Of a stretch of 64,000 bases of DNA, positions 53,783-64,000 are shown piece by piece (the first letter of the stretch is position 1; every line of letters starts with the position of its first letter). The position numbers were made by a program, and so were the translations under genes. The notes beneath the pieces are model-generated. The model was not told the origin of the DNA, searched no databases, and was given only the letters and a program-made list of their open reading frames with translations. The stretch comes from Setophaga petechia (Eukaryota; Chordata; Aves; Passeriformes; Parulidae), in contig JANCRA010000065.1 of the NCBI GenBank assembly GCA_024362935.1, positions 372,001 through 436,000 of the forward strand, in the 5' to 3' direction.

Positions 53783-56273
53783 CTAAGGCAGATGAATATC
53801 CTGCATCCAAGGATGACAGAACAGGTCTTCTAATGTGGGTCTGTCCAGGGAGTTCACAGATAAACACCACCTGATCAGATCTTTGCACTCTGGGGAGGGA
53901 AAGCAGAAACTGCCTGTTAGCCAGAGAAGGTTCCTGTCTGCTTTGCCCCACTATTCCCATGCCCAGGCCATTCTGGATGTGATCAGAGCTGGGCCTAAAT
54001 TTTCCCATCAATCCCCTGTTTTGGAGGAGAGCAGGACATGTGCCATCTCCTCAGCAGCTGCCAGAGCAGGATGCTCACAAACCCGTTCCTGTCTCCCAGC
54101 ACTGGCATTCCCCCCGTGCCCAGAGAAGAGGATCAACCTTGAGAGAGCCTTTGTGGCAGCGAGAGCTGGCCCCAGCTGAGGTTCTGGCCCCTCCTGAAAG
54201 GGTGCTCCCCGCAGACCATCTGGTGCAGCAGGATGCCCAGAGACCAGACTGTTGCTGCCTCGGCGTGGTACCACCCAAAGTTGTTCCATTTCGGGGGGCT
54301 GTAGGACCGTGTTCCTATGGAATACAGATGGAGTTCATCAGGGGGATGCTGCTGCTCCCAGAGCCTGGCCCCAGCATCCCTGGGCCTGCTGGGGCTGCAT
54401 CAGTGGCACACAGGGTAACCACTGCCCTCTCACCAGCACCTGGGACTTGTGCACACACTTAGGGTTGGAAAAGAAGCCACTGGTGTCGGAAGAAGGCAGT
54501 GGAAGCCCTGGCAAGGCCCGACCATAACAAGGAAGAACCCACTCAGTGCTGGGAAAAACCATGCTCTCATCCTCCCTACCTGCATTGCCCCAAAAAACAT
54601 TATGAACCCAAACCAGACCAGGTGAGTGGAGCAGTCCAAGCCCTTTCTCACCTGCACACCAAACCGCCTGGGCACAGGTGCCGGTCCCTCCTCTCTGCTA
54701 TCCCCACCCACGGGGGTTTTTGTTGGGCTGGCTGCCCCAGCCCAGCCCCAGTCCTGGGCAGGGTGGTGGGCAAAGGCTGCCAGCAGGGCTGGAAGCTGGC
54801 TCCCCACTCAGCCCTGAGTTTCAAAAGAAACTCAGCTGAAGACTCAGTGCCATGAAGGGCTGCAAAAGAGAGAATCCCTGCTGCCACAGCCAGCTTGGGC
54901 TGTGAGATGTTGGGCCATGGGATGCTGGGACCAGGAGCACACCCCTGCATGGGCTCACCTGCAAAGTGAGTGTAAGCTGTCTCTTGGAGGTAGGTGCCAC
55001 AGCCAAAGTCAATCAATTTGGCCTGCCCGGTGGCCAGGTCAACCAGGATGTTCCCTGGTTTGATGTCCCTGTGCAGGACCCCACAGCTGGTGCAGTGCCG
55101 CACGGCCTCCAGCACCTGGCGGAACAGCTCCTGCGCCTCCTCCTCCGGCAGGAACCCCCGTGCCCGAATGAAACGGTGCAGGTCCTGAGAGTGCTTCGGG
55201 CGCTCCAGCACCATCAAGATGTCGTTGGGGAGCTCAAGCCACTCCAGCAGCTGGACCACACCGGGGAAGCCGGTGGACACCTTGTCCAGCAGCACGATCT
55301 CCAGGGGCGCGCTGGTGCCGTCGGGCTGCGGGAGGAGCGCGGTGCCGTCAGTGGGGCTGAGGCCGTGCCGGGGCTCGGGAAGCCCTCAGGCAGCCCGGGA
55401 TGCTCTGCGCCCTGCGCTGGCCCCACGCCCGCTCCCCCTCGAGGCGTCCTGGCGGCTCCCACCGTGCCGGGCCTCGGCTCATCCCCGCCCGGCAGCCCCG
55501 GCTGCTGCCGCTGGCCCCGCTCACTCACCAGCTCGCCCCAGTGCTGGACGCGGTTCCGTGGCACCCTTTTGATGGCCACCTGCAAGACAAGGGCAGCAGC
55601 GGGCTCAGCTCGCCGCCGCCCTGCCCAGCCCCATCCACCGCCCCCCTCACCCTCCGCCCCCTCCTCCTCGCCCGCCGCTCACCGGGGCGCCGTCCGAGAG
55701 CCGCGTGGCTGCGAAGACGCTGCCGAAGCCGCCGCGCCCCAGCAGCGAGCCCAGCCTGTACTGCTCCTTCAGGCCTTGCTGCGCCTTCCCTGCGGGCGGG
55801 ATGCGGCTGTCAGCGCTCGGCCCGGGGCCAGCAACGGCCCCCGAGCGCCCCTCACCCGCCCCAGGCCGGCCATGCCCAGGCGTTCCCTCTTTGGAACGCG
55901 GCACGGGAGGCTCGGGGCCGGCGGCCGCGCTGCCGAGCGGCGGAGCTCGGGCCGGGGAAGCCGCAGCGGAGGCGGCGGGAGCGACCGCGCCGCCTGTGTC
56001 CTCCGCGGGCCCCGGGGGGAGCCGGGGCCGGAGTCGGGGTCGGGGCCGGGGCCGGGGCCGGGGCCGGGACTGGGACTGGACCCTGCGCCGGGGCCGGGCT
56101 CGGGCCAGGCGGAGCCGAAGGGTGGCGATGCCGCCCCCGCACCAGGCACTGATGCCCGCCCAGCAGCGCCACCGCCAGTACGGCCAGAGCCGGGCGGAGG
56201 CGAGACCGCGGCGGGACGGCCGGGGCCGGGCACGGGGCAGCCCCGCCCGGGGCCGGGGGCGGGCCGGGGGCAT
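53783..56273 (-). CDS. PIM-like serine/threonine kinase, five exons
   Basis: Cytoplasmic/nuclear protein kinase, PIM type. Inferred exons (5' to 3'): 56273-55683, 55579-55529, 55325-54959, 54314-54138, 53889-53783, all with GT/AG borders. The summed length, 1293 bases, is a multiple of three and gives 430 residues. Exon sizes 51, 367 and 177 bp fit the PIM family. The N-terminus (about 160 residues) is Arg/Pro/Ala-rich. Kinase landmarks are [28 protein letters not shown], the activation segment ending SPPKW, and a final HPWMQ segment. Two departures are notable: the APE-type glutamate is lysine (SPPKW), and PEN reads PGN. Songbirds carry many PIM-like copies, so this may be one of a cluster. 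It is probably a gene, but the activation-loop change could lower stability. Confidence 0.82.
56030..56070 (-). repeat. GGGGCC-type hexanucleotide repeat in PIM exon 1
   Basis: Four perfect CGGGGC units at 56041-56064, flanked by near units. On the coding strand they encode alternating Arg-Pro. Length variation here would change the N-terminal region without shifting frame. Confidence 0.7.
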
Positions 56274-56340
56274 GGCCCGGCCCGGCAGGGGAGAGGGAGG
56301 CGGGGAGAGGAGAGGGACGCCGGGCAAGGGACCCCGAGAG

Positions 56341-56456
56341 AAGGGTGCCCGACAGCGGGAAAGGGAGAGAGAGAGAGAGAAGAATGAGAAGGAGAATGAG
56401 AATAAGAAGAAGAATGAGAATTATGAGAATGAGAAGTAGAAGGAGAAGGAGTTTTG
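56341..56456 (+). repeat. GA-rich polypurine microsatellite
   Basis: GAGAGAGA followed by irregular GAGAAT units, purine throughout for over 100 bases, then (CTG/CCG)-type triplets at 56475-56530. It lies upstream of the PIM-like gene and could form part of its promoter region. Confidence 0.75.
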
Positions 56457-56534
56457 AGAAGTCTCCGCTTTTTTTGCTGCCGACGCTGCCGCTGCTGCTG
56501 CCGCCGCTGCTGCTGCCGCCGCTGCAACTGAAGC

Positions 56535-57270
56535 ACCGGGGCCGTTCGTCCCCGTGTCCCTTCCCCGCTCGCCCCACGAGCCCCAGATTCGACCCCCGCG
56601 CACCCCGGGGACAGCCCCTGAGTCTGTCCAAACACAGGAACTTTGCAGCCTTGAGCCCACACGCAGAGCCCTGACTCCTGCACACTGGCACAGCAATCCC
56701 CTCGCCTGCTGCTGTGCATTGTCCTTGCTCAGGCTCAAACACTGTCGGGACACCTTCCCTTGGGGTAGGATTACTACCTGACCCCAGCACTGCCCTTACA
56801 TCTCCAGTGTTGCTTTCCAGTAAAAACAGGCGAAGGAAACCTGGGTGTGGCTCACGGTATTTTAGAGTGTCCAAAACTCGCTAAGTCACTGATCTTAGAG
56901 GTGAGGTGCATTTGGAATGAATGGGATGGAGAAGTAGTGCAACATGGAAAAAGGGAACAAAGAAAGAAATAGAGGAAAACATCTTACATTGTTTCTTTCA
57001 TTTTCATTTCACATCTGGAAAGCTATTTCAGTTTTCCAGGAATCATCTGCTGTCTGCTCTTCTCAAGAACCTCTCCTGGAGAACAAGGTCGAGCTTCTGT
57101 CACAAGATTTGCCACCAGCTGCAGCTTCTCTTGGCTTTCCACACTGCACTGTGTGTGCAGCAGGACTTTTGCAGCAAAGCAGGACAAATGTTTGGAGAAC
57201 TTTACATGTCCTTTCTTTTCCTGCTGTGCTGGGGAGTTGTGCCACTTGTGAAGTTTTCATTGCAACTGTT
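56535..57270. other. No gene recognised
   Basis: A CpG-rich start grading into mixed sequence. ORFs overlap on both strands. The CpG-rich part nearest 56300-56600 may be the promoter CpG island of the kinase. Confidence 0.35.
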
Positions 57271-57694
57271 TGTGCTGGTTTAGGGCAAATTTTGAGAGGA
57301 AACCTCCAAAAGGGGTCAGTCTAGAAAGCAAATTCAAGTGGCCCCTCCCCCTACTAGTTCAGGAAAATACTTCCCTGGAGAAAAGTTGAGAAAACCAGTT
57401 GGTTTAACAAGGAAAGTATTCACAAGCATGAAAAAGGAATAGTATTCAATAAAACCTCTGACAGCTCTGAAGAGATGGCAAATTCAGAAAGTCCTCTTTG
57501 TGGGTTGTAGTTGTCTCATTCGGTCTCTTCTAAGTCCCTCTGGTGCTGGAATGCAGTGTCCCAGAACTCGGTGGGCCACAGGTGTGAGCTCCTGGTGTTT
57601 TTCTGGGTTTTCAGTTCAGAGCAGGTTTAAACACTTTCAAGACAAAGGAAAGTCACAGCCTGAGGAACTTCTCTGCCTAAGCTAGCCTAAAACC
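57271..57694 (-). mobile_element. Partial LTR (same family as 27256-27883)
   Basis: It starts TGTGCTGGTTTAGGGCAAAT and follows the related LTRs through 'cctgaggaacttctctgcc', then stops where the 130-bp satellite begins. The right part is missing. Confidence 0.7.
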
Positions 57695-58267
57695 AAATTG
57701 CTGGACCTGGGCTGTGAAGGCATTGGAATATTCCAAATCTGGGCACTGGTGGTTCCAGCAAACACCAGATCTGGATGGTGCTGGAGCCAGAACCTGCAGA
57801 TTTCCAAATTTTGTATTTTTGTTCCAGCAAATCACTGGACTTGGGCTGTGCCGGCACCAGGAATTTTCCAAATCTGGGTACTGGCGCAGCAAACACAAGA
57901 TGTGGGTGGTGCCAGACCCAGTAGCAGAAAGTTGCCGGGTTTTGGATTCCTGTGCCAGCAAATTGCTGCACTTGGGCTGTGCCAGAATAGGGAAAATTTC
58001 CAGATCAGGGCACTGGCAGTGCCAGCAAACACCCCATTTCAGGCTCCAGGCTCCAGGAAGGACTGGATCTGGACCCCTCCCTCTTTTCCTTCCTTCTTTC
58101 TTTCCTTCCTTCCTGGGGTCCTGCTGCCAGCAAACACCAGATTGGGCGGTGCTGGCAATAGGAAATTTCCAGGTTTTTGCTGTCTTTGCCAGCAAATTGC
58201 TGGACATGGGTGGTGCCAGAACAGGGAATTTCCAGATCTGGGCACTGGTGGTGCCAGCAAACACCAG
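57695..58267 (+). repeat. 130-bp satellite, first part
   Basis: Degenerate tandem units containing GCCAGCAAATTGCTG...TTGGGCTGTGCC...AGATCTGGGCACTGG...GCAAACACCAG. ORFs on both strands are repeat by-products. A pyrimidine-rich TTCCTTCC run at 58085-58115 interrupts one unit. Confidence 0.8.
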
Positions 58268-58707
58268 TGAAACCTTCTGGTCCTCGTCTGCACCGCTGAC
58301 CAGTGGTTTCCCTGAGGAACGGCTCTGGCCACTTTACAGACAGAGACTGCTTTCATCTGGGGCTCTGGAAACAGAACTTTAATGAAGGCAAACACAACAA
58401 ACAGGGCGGCGTGCACAGTACAGAGAGCGAAGCAGAAAAAAGCCTGGGTCCAGGGTCTAGCAGGGATGTTTCTACATTTATTTATAGGCAGGGGTTAAGG
58501 TGGGATCTGAGAGAAGGACCCTAGAGGAAGGAACGATTAACAATATTACACTTTTTGCAGTAAAAAGTAACCAATGGTAGCAAAGAGAACTCAGAACTTT
58601 CTAGTAACAATCTGCAGAACTGAACAAGAGGATTATGGGCGGGAGCTCCTGCTCATCCTGACTAAAGAGGGTTTTCCCACGGCCTTAAGCCGAGGTCTCC
58701 CCCAACA
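58268..58707 (-). mobile_element. Solo LTR (ERV-K-like) with 6-bp target duplication
   Basis: A 440-bp insertion with TG...CA ends (TGAAACC to CCAACA on the plus strand) inside the 130-bp satellite, flanked by CACCAG at 58262-58267 and 58708-58713. On the minus strand a TATAAATA box (58479-58486) is followed about 100 bases on by ATTAAA (58378-58383), so the LTR points left. A 6-bp duplication is typical of class II elements. Confidence 0.85.
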
Positions 58708-58713
58708 CACCAG

Positions 58714-59385
58714 ATCTGGGTGATGCCAGTGTCAGCACCAGGAAGCTGCTGGGCTTTGGCTTTCTTTGCCAGAAAATTGCTGCATTTGGGAGGTGCTGGC
58801 ACCAGGAAATTGCCAGATGTTGGCACTGGCCAGCGCACTCCAGATCTGGGTAGGGAATGTGCCGGCACTGGGAAATTGCCAAATGGGAACTTTCTGTGCC
58901 AGCAAATGGCTGGAATTATGCTGTGCAGGCATCTGAAAAATTCTGGATCTGGGCATGGGCGGTGTCAGCAAACACGAGATCGGGTTGCTTTAAGTACCAG
59001 GTATTTGCTTGATTTTGGCTTTCTTTGCCTGCAAATTGCTGGAATTGGGCTGTGCCAGCACCAGGAAATTGCCAGGTCTGGACACTGGCAGTGCTGGAAA
59101 ACACGCAATCTGGGTGGTGCCGGCCCCAGGTATTTGCCGGGTTTTGGATTTCCCTGCCAGCAAATTGCTGCACTTGGGCTCTGCCAGCACTGGGAAATTT
59201 CTGCATCTGGGCAATGGCAGTGCTGGGAAACTCCAGGTCTGGGCAGAAACAGAGCCAGCAATGGAAAAATACCAGATTTTGGGGTTTTTTGCCTGCAAAT
59301 TGCTGCACTTGGGCTGCACCAGCAGCAGGAAATTTCTGGATCTGGGCACTGGCAGTTCCGGGAAACACCAGTTTGTGAGAGCCAA
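58714..59385 (+). repeat. 130-bp satellite, second part
   Basis: Five units; the GCCAGCAAATTGCTG-type core recurs near 58768, 58897, 59026, 59155 and 59290, giving a period of about 130 bp. Confidence 0.85.
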
Positions 59386-59389
59386 AATG

Positions 59390-59880
59390 AGGGATGTGGG
59401 ACTGCAGGCAGCTCTTCAAAATGCAGTTTATTGTTTCCAAGGTGATACAGCAGTGCAGGGTCGTGGGTGACAGCGCTGTGCCCATAGCTGTCAGCTACAT
59501 GATGGGATGATGCCCATCTTCTGGTGCAGCCATTCAGTGGTGTGCACAGCTGAGTGGACGAACAATATATGCTCTACTGATTGTGCTTTTCTTTTTTTGC
59601 ACTGAAGAAATGCAACATTTTCTAAATGTACCAGTCTATACCCTTTTTTTCTTATACTGATTGCTTAAGCTGCTTTAGGGTGAATGAGTTCTATTCAAGT
59701 TTCTGTGGGTTGTTGTCATCTGGTTATTAAAATTATTAGGGAGATGCCTCTGAATTGCTGCAGCAGCCTGGCTGCCCTCAGCAGACATTCTGGCCAGAAG
59801 CCTTGTGAGCTCACCCAGCACAGCAGAGAACCCACACTACAGGAATTCCATCCTTGGCGAGGGGATGGGGTTTTCCTGTG
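59390..59880. other. No gene recognised
   Basis: AT-rich mixed sequence between two arrays. Open frames are short. Confidence 0.3.
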
Positions 59881-59884
59881 TCAG

Positions 59885-60395
59885 GATGCAGAAAGCTTTT
59901 GCTCTTGGAATTCCTGGGATCTCCTCCTCAGCTCCAGAGTCTCTCTGCTCCAGAATCTTCTTCTTAGATCCAGGATATTTTTCTCAGCTCTGAGCTCTCC
60001 TTGGATTCAGAATCTTCCCAGTTCTGGAATCTTGTTCCTGTCTCTGGAAATTTCTTGGACCCAGAATCTCTTCAGATCTGGAATCTTCTCCAATTCTCTC
60101 TCTTTGGATCCAGGGTCATCTCAGCTCTGAAATCTTCTCCTCAGCTCTGGGGTTTCCTTGGATTCAGAATCTTCTTAGCTCTGGAATCTTGTTCCTGTCT
60201 CTGGAAATTTCTTGGATCCAGAGTAAATTTGGATTTGGAATCTCCTCAGATTCGGTGTCTCTTTGGATTCAGGGTCTCCTCAGCACTGAAATCTTCTCCT
60301 CAGCTCTGGGGTTTCCTCAGTCCCGGGCTCTCCTCAGCACTCCTTGGATCCAGGGAGACCCTGGATCCAGAATCTCCACCCAGCCCCCAGACTTC
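59885..60395 (+). repeat. TCTGGAATCTTCTCCTCAG-type minisatellite
   Basis: Irregular units of about 23-25 bp and higher-order repeats of 'ctctggaatcttgttcctgtc', 'tttccttggattcagaatc' and 'ctcagctctgg'. Confidence 0.8.
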
Positions 60396-61189
60396 CCTGT
60401 GCTCTCTCTCTCTGGGCACCTTCTGGGTCTCCACTGGTGTTGGGAATGTCCTGGGGCAGGGAAATCCCTCCTCTGGCTGGAAAAACCCTAAATTACAACT
60501 TCCTGGTGGTAAAATGGAACAAACTTCTGGGTGGTGAATCCGGGGTAGAGTCCCTGAGGGCCTGGCACCTTTAGCTGGCGTAACTGGTTTAACTGGCTGA
60601 ATTGTCTAATGGATTTCTCTAATTTAAGTAATTTAATCTAGACTATCTAATCAGATCTAACCCAGCTGGTTTAAATGTTTTAAATTATTTAAATGGTTCC
60701 ACAATAAGTTTATAACTGGTTCAACTGGTTTAATTGGTTCATCTAATTGAACGAGTTTAATTGGCTTATCTAGTTAAACTGCTTGCATTCTCTCACTGCC
60801 TTAATTGGTCCAAGTGGTGCAGCAGACCAGAGGAGCAGATGATTGGCTCAAAGCAACCCAGTGGGGAGTGGGGGGTGATTTGTGGAAAAAAACTCCTCAA
60901 CTTGTAAAAGTTGTAAAGTTGGTATGATTTATTTCATTGCTGGACATGCTCCCTAAGGACATGAGCAGCCCCAAAAATTCCCGAGTCTACTTTATCCCCT
61001 AACCTGTTGCATATGCATAAAAAAATATGCATATGTATTAAACTTATCAATTTTATGAGCCTATGCCGTTCTTCAGTCACATAGTTGAGTTGTAATGTGG
61101 TGTTTATAACCCAGATTCGGTTTTTCTGTTTGCTTCAGTCTCAAGGTCAGCAGGGAGCCTCTTCTCATCTCTCTTCAGCTTTTCTTTCT
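60395..61189. other. Low-complexity AT-rich region
   Basis: 60575-60800 is rich in AACTGGTTT/TTAATTGG-type words. A perfect 10-bp inverted repeat, CATATGCATA...TATGCATATG, with a six-A loop lies at 61010-61035. No gene is recognised. Confidence 0.4.
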
Positions 61190-61604
61190 TGTCCCATTCC
61201 TATTTTCTGAAAAATCCCTTTGCCCAGGATTTTTCTCCTGGGAAGCTAAGAAGAGTCAGAGAAAAGGAAAACATTAATGATCTGATTTGCTTCTCCTGTG
61301 TTTTGCTGCTTTGGAATGTGTTTGAGATTGTTTATCCAACAGGTGATTCATTGGTTTCATGTGAATTGTTTTGACTTATTGGCCAATCAGGGTCAAGCTG
61401 TGTCAGGGCTTTGGAAAGAGTAATGAGGTTTGATTATTATCTTTCTAGCCTTCTGTAAGTGTCCTTTCTGAATTCTTCAGTATAGTTTAGTATGGTAATC
61501 TTTAATATAATAGAGTATTAGAAAATAATAAATTAGCCTTCTGAGAACATGGAGGCAGATTCATCATTCCTTCCTTCATCTGGGCACCCTGCAAATCAAA
61601 TACA
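61190..61604 (+). mobile_element. Solo LTR, songbird ERV family
   Basis: A promoter and terminator layout in plus orientation: CCAATCAGGG (61383 region), then an A/T-rich TATA area, then AATAAA at 61527-61532 and a run-out ending TACA near 61604. The text 'ggatttttctcctgggaagct' and 'gccttctgagaacatgga' fits a common passerine LTR family. No flanking duplication was identified. Confidence 0.6.
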
Positions 61605-61954
61605 ATATTTTCTGAGTAGCCTTGAGTCTCCTTTGTTCTCTCTCTGCAGGTTTTTTGGAAAGCACACAAATTAAAAGACTAAACAAAAAAATCAAAACTT
61701 GATTTCTACCCCGAGTTAAATTTCCAATCCCCTGTTTCATTCCCCCTCCCCTTTTCTAGAAACAAGTAAATTGTTTTACTTGGTACAAATTTCTATGACA
61801 ATAGGTGTCCCTCAATGCTTTGCCACGTACATTTGATAAGGAGGTCAACCCTGCTGTTTGCTGTAGTATTCTCCAATTCCAAATTAGCACTATAAAAGAT
61901 AACCCTAAACTCACCCTAACTAATATCAATAAATTTGTAAGGCTGCCAGCAACA

Positions 61955-62275
61955 GTCTCCTTGGTTCCACAGTGTCACAATGGACCCTTTGCTCCATGAC
62001 CTTCAGTAGGGTAACATGGACACCTTGATTCCATGAAGTTGGGCAGTGTCACGATGATCTCCTTGGTTCTGCGGCCCTGCTGTGGCTGCTGTGTAACAAT
62101 GGACCTGTGGTACCATGAGGTTCCATAGTGTCACCATGGTCCCTTTGGTTCCACAAGGCCTTGCTGAGCCACAATGGCCCCTTGGTTCCATGAGGTTCTA
62201 TACTGTCAACAATGATCTCCTTGGTCCTGCAGTGTCACAATGGCCCCTTGGTTCCATGGGGTGCCTGGGCTCCCA
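61955..62275 (-). repeat. 38-bp minisatellite, cluster 9
   Basis: Seven or eight units, TTGGTTCCAC...CAGTGTCACAATGG, in inverted orientation relative to cluster 1. Confidence 0.85.
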
Positions 62276-62279
62276 CAGC

Positions 62280-63525
62280 CTCTCACAGACCATCACAGCC
62301 CCTCACAGCCCCTCATGGTCAAGCACATGCACTGAACATGCAGTCAGTGAATAAATAAATATCTGGGCTTGCTTCATTCACTACTGAGGCAGAAGAGGAA
62401 GGATCTTCCCTTGTGCTGTAAAACCTCAACCTGAAAACTGCAGTTCAGGTACAGTTCTCCTTTCTTAAAGGGAAAAGAAGAAAAATCATTCATCTGATGA
62501 CCAGGAAAGAGACCAGCAATTTGTTCTGGGATAAAACTAGCAGGAAACATTCAGATATATCCTGAATTGGAGCTCCTGCTGTCCCAGTCATCAAAATGAA
62601 AATGTGCATGTTCCCAAAAATGCAGTTCTTCTCCAACCCCAAAATATGTCCTGTTCTACCCCATATCTTCTCTAAAGAACAGAGAACAATCAGTGGTTAA
62701 AACAAGCATGGGTAGGAATGTAGTAGCACTGCTATAAAACAAGTTTTAGCATGGTCTGCTGATAAATCTGCTGTAATACAAGATGTAAGAATAGCCTTTG
62801 TCCTAAAAACACTGGAACAAGTAGATCTAAATCTTGTACAGAGTGAAGCTGAATTAGAAAACAACATTAACCAAGTGAAATTGCCACCTGCCTCTGGGCC
62901 AGGCCCTGCCACCTCCACCTCAGAGGCAACAGAAGAGCCCTGTCTCATCACTCAAAGACTCACCAAGTTAGCTCAGGTCCCCAAATAAGTCACAAAGCTG
63001 CTCTGGCACACTGTGCCCACAGCAGGACACTCACATCATCCCTCTGGATGCAAAAGGCAGCTGCTACCAATGGGGACAGGATCAGGAGAAGCTGCAAGTC
63101 AGGGGGAAACAAACATCAGTTCCAGCCTTATGTATGAAATGAACATTTCCATAGCAACCACTGACTCCATCAGCCCAATTTTCAGGGTTGGATTTGTATT
63201 TATTAAAGAAAAGAAGCATGAAATGTTAATGTGAAGCTGTTACAAAAGGGAAATAGCCTGTTGATGGAAACTGCTGGGCCATAAATGAAGAACTACAGCA
63301 GATTAAAGTGTTTGTGCATTTCTTTGGGGCTATACATTCCTTCACTTCTGTGGATGTGATCTCTTCAAATACCTCTGCACTCAAAAATTTTAAAAAGTTG
63401 AATTTTAACTAAAACCTTTAAGAATAATTCAAAAGTAACAATGAATTACCTTTCTAAAAACCCAAACCTGATCAAGTTTGCAAGCATGTATTCTCCCTCC
63501 TTTTTCAAGGTTTGTTGTAATTATC
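62280..63525. other. Unassigned stretch with one short open frame
   Basis: Between about 62705 and 62986 the plus strand stays open for about 93 codons with non-repetitive content (around LEQVDLNLVQSEAELENN). It has no start and no recognised domain. It could be an exon or retroviral remnant. Confidence 0.25.
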
Positions 63526-63529
63526 CATC

Positions 63530-63620
63530 AGGAATGAATGTGCTCCACAGAGTTTAAAAATACTGGGGGTTGGACTAGATGACTTCCAGAGGTCCCTTCC
63601 AACCATTTTCTCTATGGCTA
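63530..63620 (+). mobile_element. CR1 3' tail
   Basis: 'gttggactagatgacttccagaggtcccttccaacc' is the conserved end of CR1, here 5'-truncated to about 90 bases. Confidence 0.75.
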
Positions 63621-63624
63621 AAGG

Positions 63625-64000
63625 AAAGAACTGACTGGTTTGTATTTTGTCCAGCTATTTGTTAATTAAAATACATACTAATGACAAGATATTAACCAAA
63701 CTTCCATTGTCACATACTTCAGTAATCACCATTAAAACAGGTCTCTTACACATTAAATTTAAAAATACTTCAAGGTCATAGAATCTCCGGCAACCCAAGT
63801 ATTACCAAACTTTACATCCCTAGAACTACCGAAGATGATATGAGAGCAAAGCAAACTCTACAAATCAGATTCCATGCCCAGACAATCAGATGAAGGCAGG
63901 GAATCAAACTATCACAGCATCAACAAGTCTTCAGCTGAATTTCTGCCGTTTATATGCAGCTAAAGGAACAAGTCAGAAAGGGCAATGCAAAAAAAAGACA
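63625..64000. other. No feature recognised
   Basis: AT-rich sequence to the end of the window, without open frames of note or repeats I can name. Confidence 0.3.

Noticed and set aside
56345..56874. Long ORFs upstream of the PIM-like gene (up to 340 codons)
   Set aside because: They extend the exon-1 region through polypurine and triplet repeats. The ATG at 56273 in the frame that joins the kinase exons is a better start.
57677..58416. Long ORFs on both strands
   Set aside because: By-products of the 130-bp satellite, continuing across the inserted LTR.

Overview
This window looks like nuclear DNA from a songbird (passerine): gene-poor, repeat-rich accessory sequence. The evidence is a tRNA-Ile/CR1-tailed SINE, several CR1 3' ends, avian family-14 type olfactory receptors, a PIM kinase of the kind amplified in songbirds, songbird-type C2H2 zinc-finger genes, and many avian LTR elements. 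No bacterial features, CRISPR arrays, rRNA genes or functional tRNA genes are visible.

Layout. 0-6.4 kb: a 38-bp minisatellite, a strikingly G-depleted LTR element (2.3-3.6 kb), and a second minisatellite cluster. 6.4-10.6 kb: a CR1 piece and olfactory receptor OR-A on the minus strand. 10.57-20.82 kb: a nearly full-length provirus on the minus strand with two 764-bp LTRs, a CCTC target duplication, a tRNA-Phe-like primer site, gag, a broken pol, an unexplained cysteine-rich ORF and env. 21.2-27.9 kb: remnants of two more retroviruses separated by minisatellite. 28-29.7 kb: a SINE and more minisatellite. 30.7-38.4 kb: a head-to-head inverted pair of zinc-finger loci, one decayed (minus strand) and one largely open (plus strand), each behind an LTR-like promoter. 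38.6-40.9 kb: a CR1 tail, a cluster of X-box-like motifs, and the unedited relative of the 2.3-kb element. 41.1-44.4 kb: an inverted copy of the OR-A locus carrying receptor OR-B. 46-50.4 kb: a degraded ERV-L-like provirus. 52.2-56.3 kb: a decayed PIM-like copy and a five-exon PIM-like kinase, both on the minus strand. 57.3-64 kb: partial and solo LTRs, a 130-bp satellite split by a solo LTR, other simple arrays, and unrecognised DNA.

How it fits together. The window is shaped by inverted duplication and retroviral insertion. The olfactory receptor pair and the zinc-finger pair are both inverted duplications. The large provirus sits in only one arm of the receptor duplication, and the other arm keeps an empty target site, so insertion came after duplication. 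Coding annotation is limited to two receptors, one zinc-finger gene plus its decayed partner, one kinase plus its decayed partner, and retroviral genes. Most other long ORFs lie in GC-rich or repetitive DNA and are not supported as genes. Family names are from recognition alone; no database search was run.
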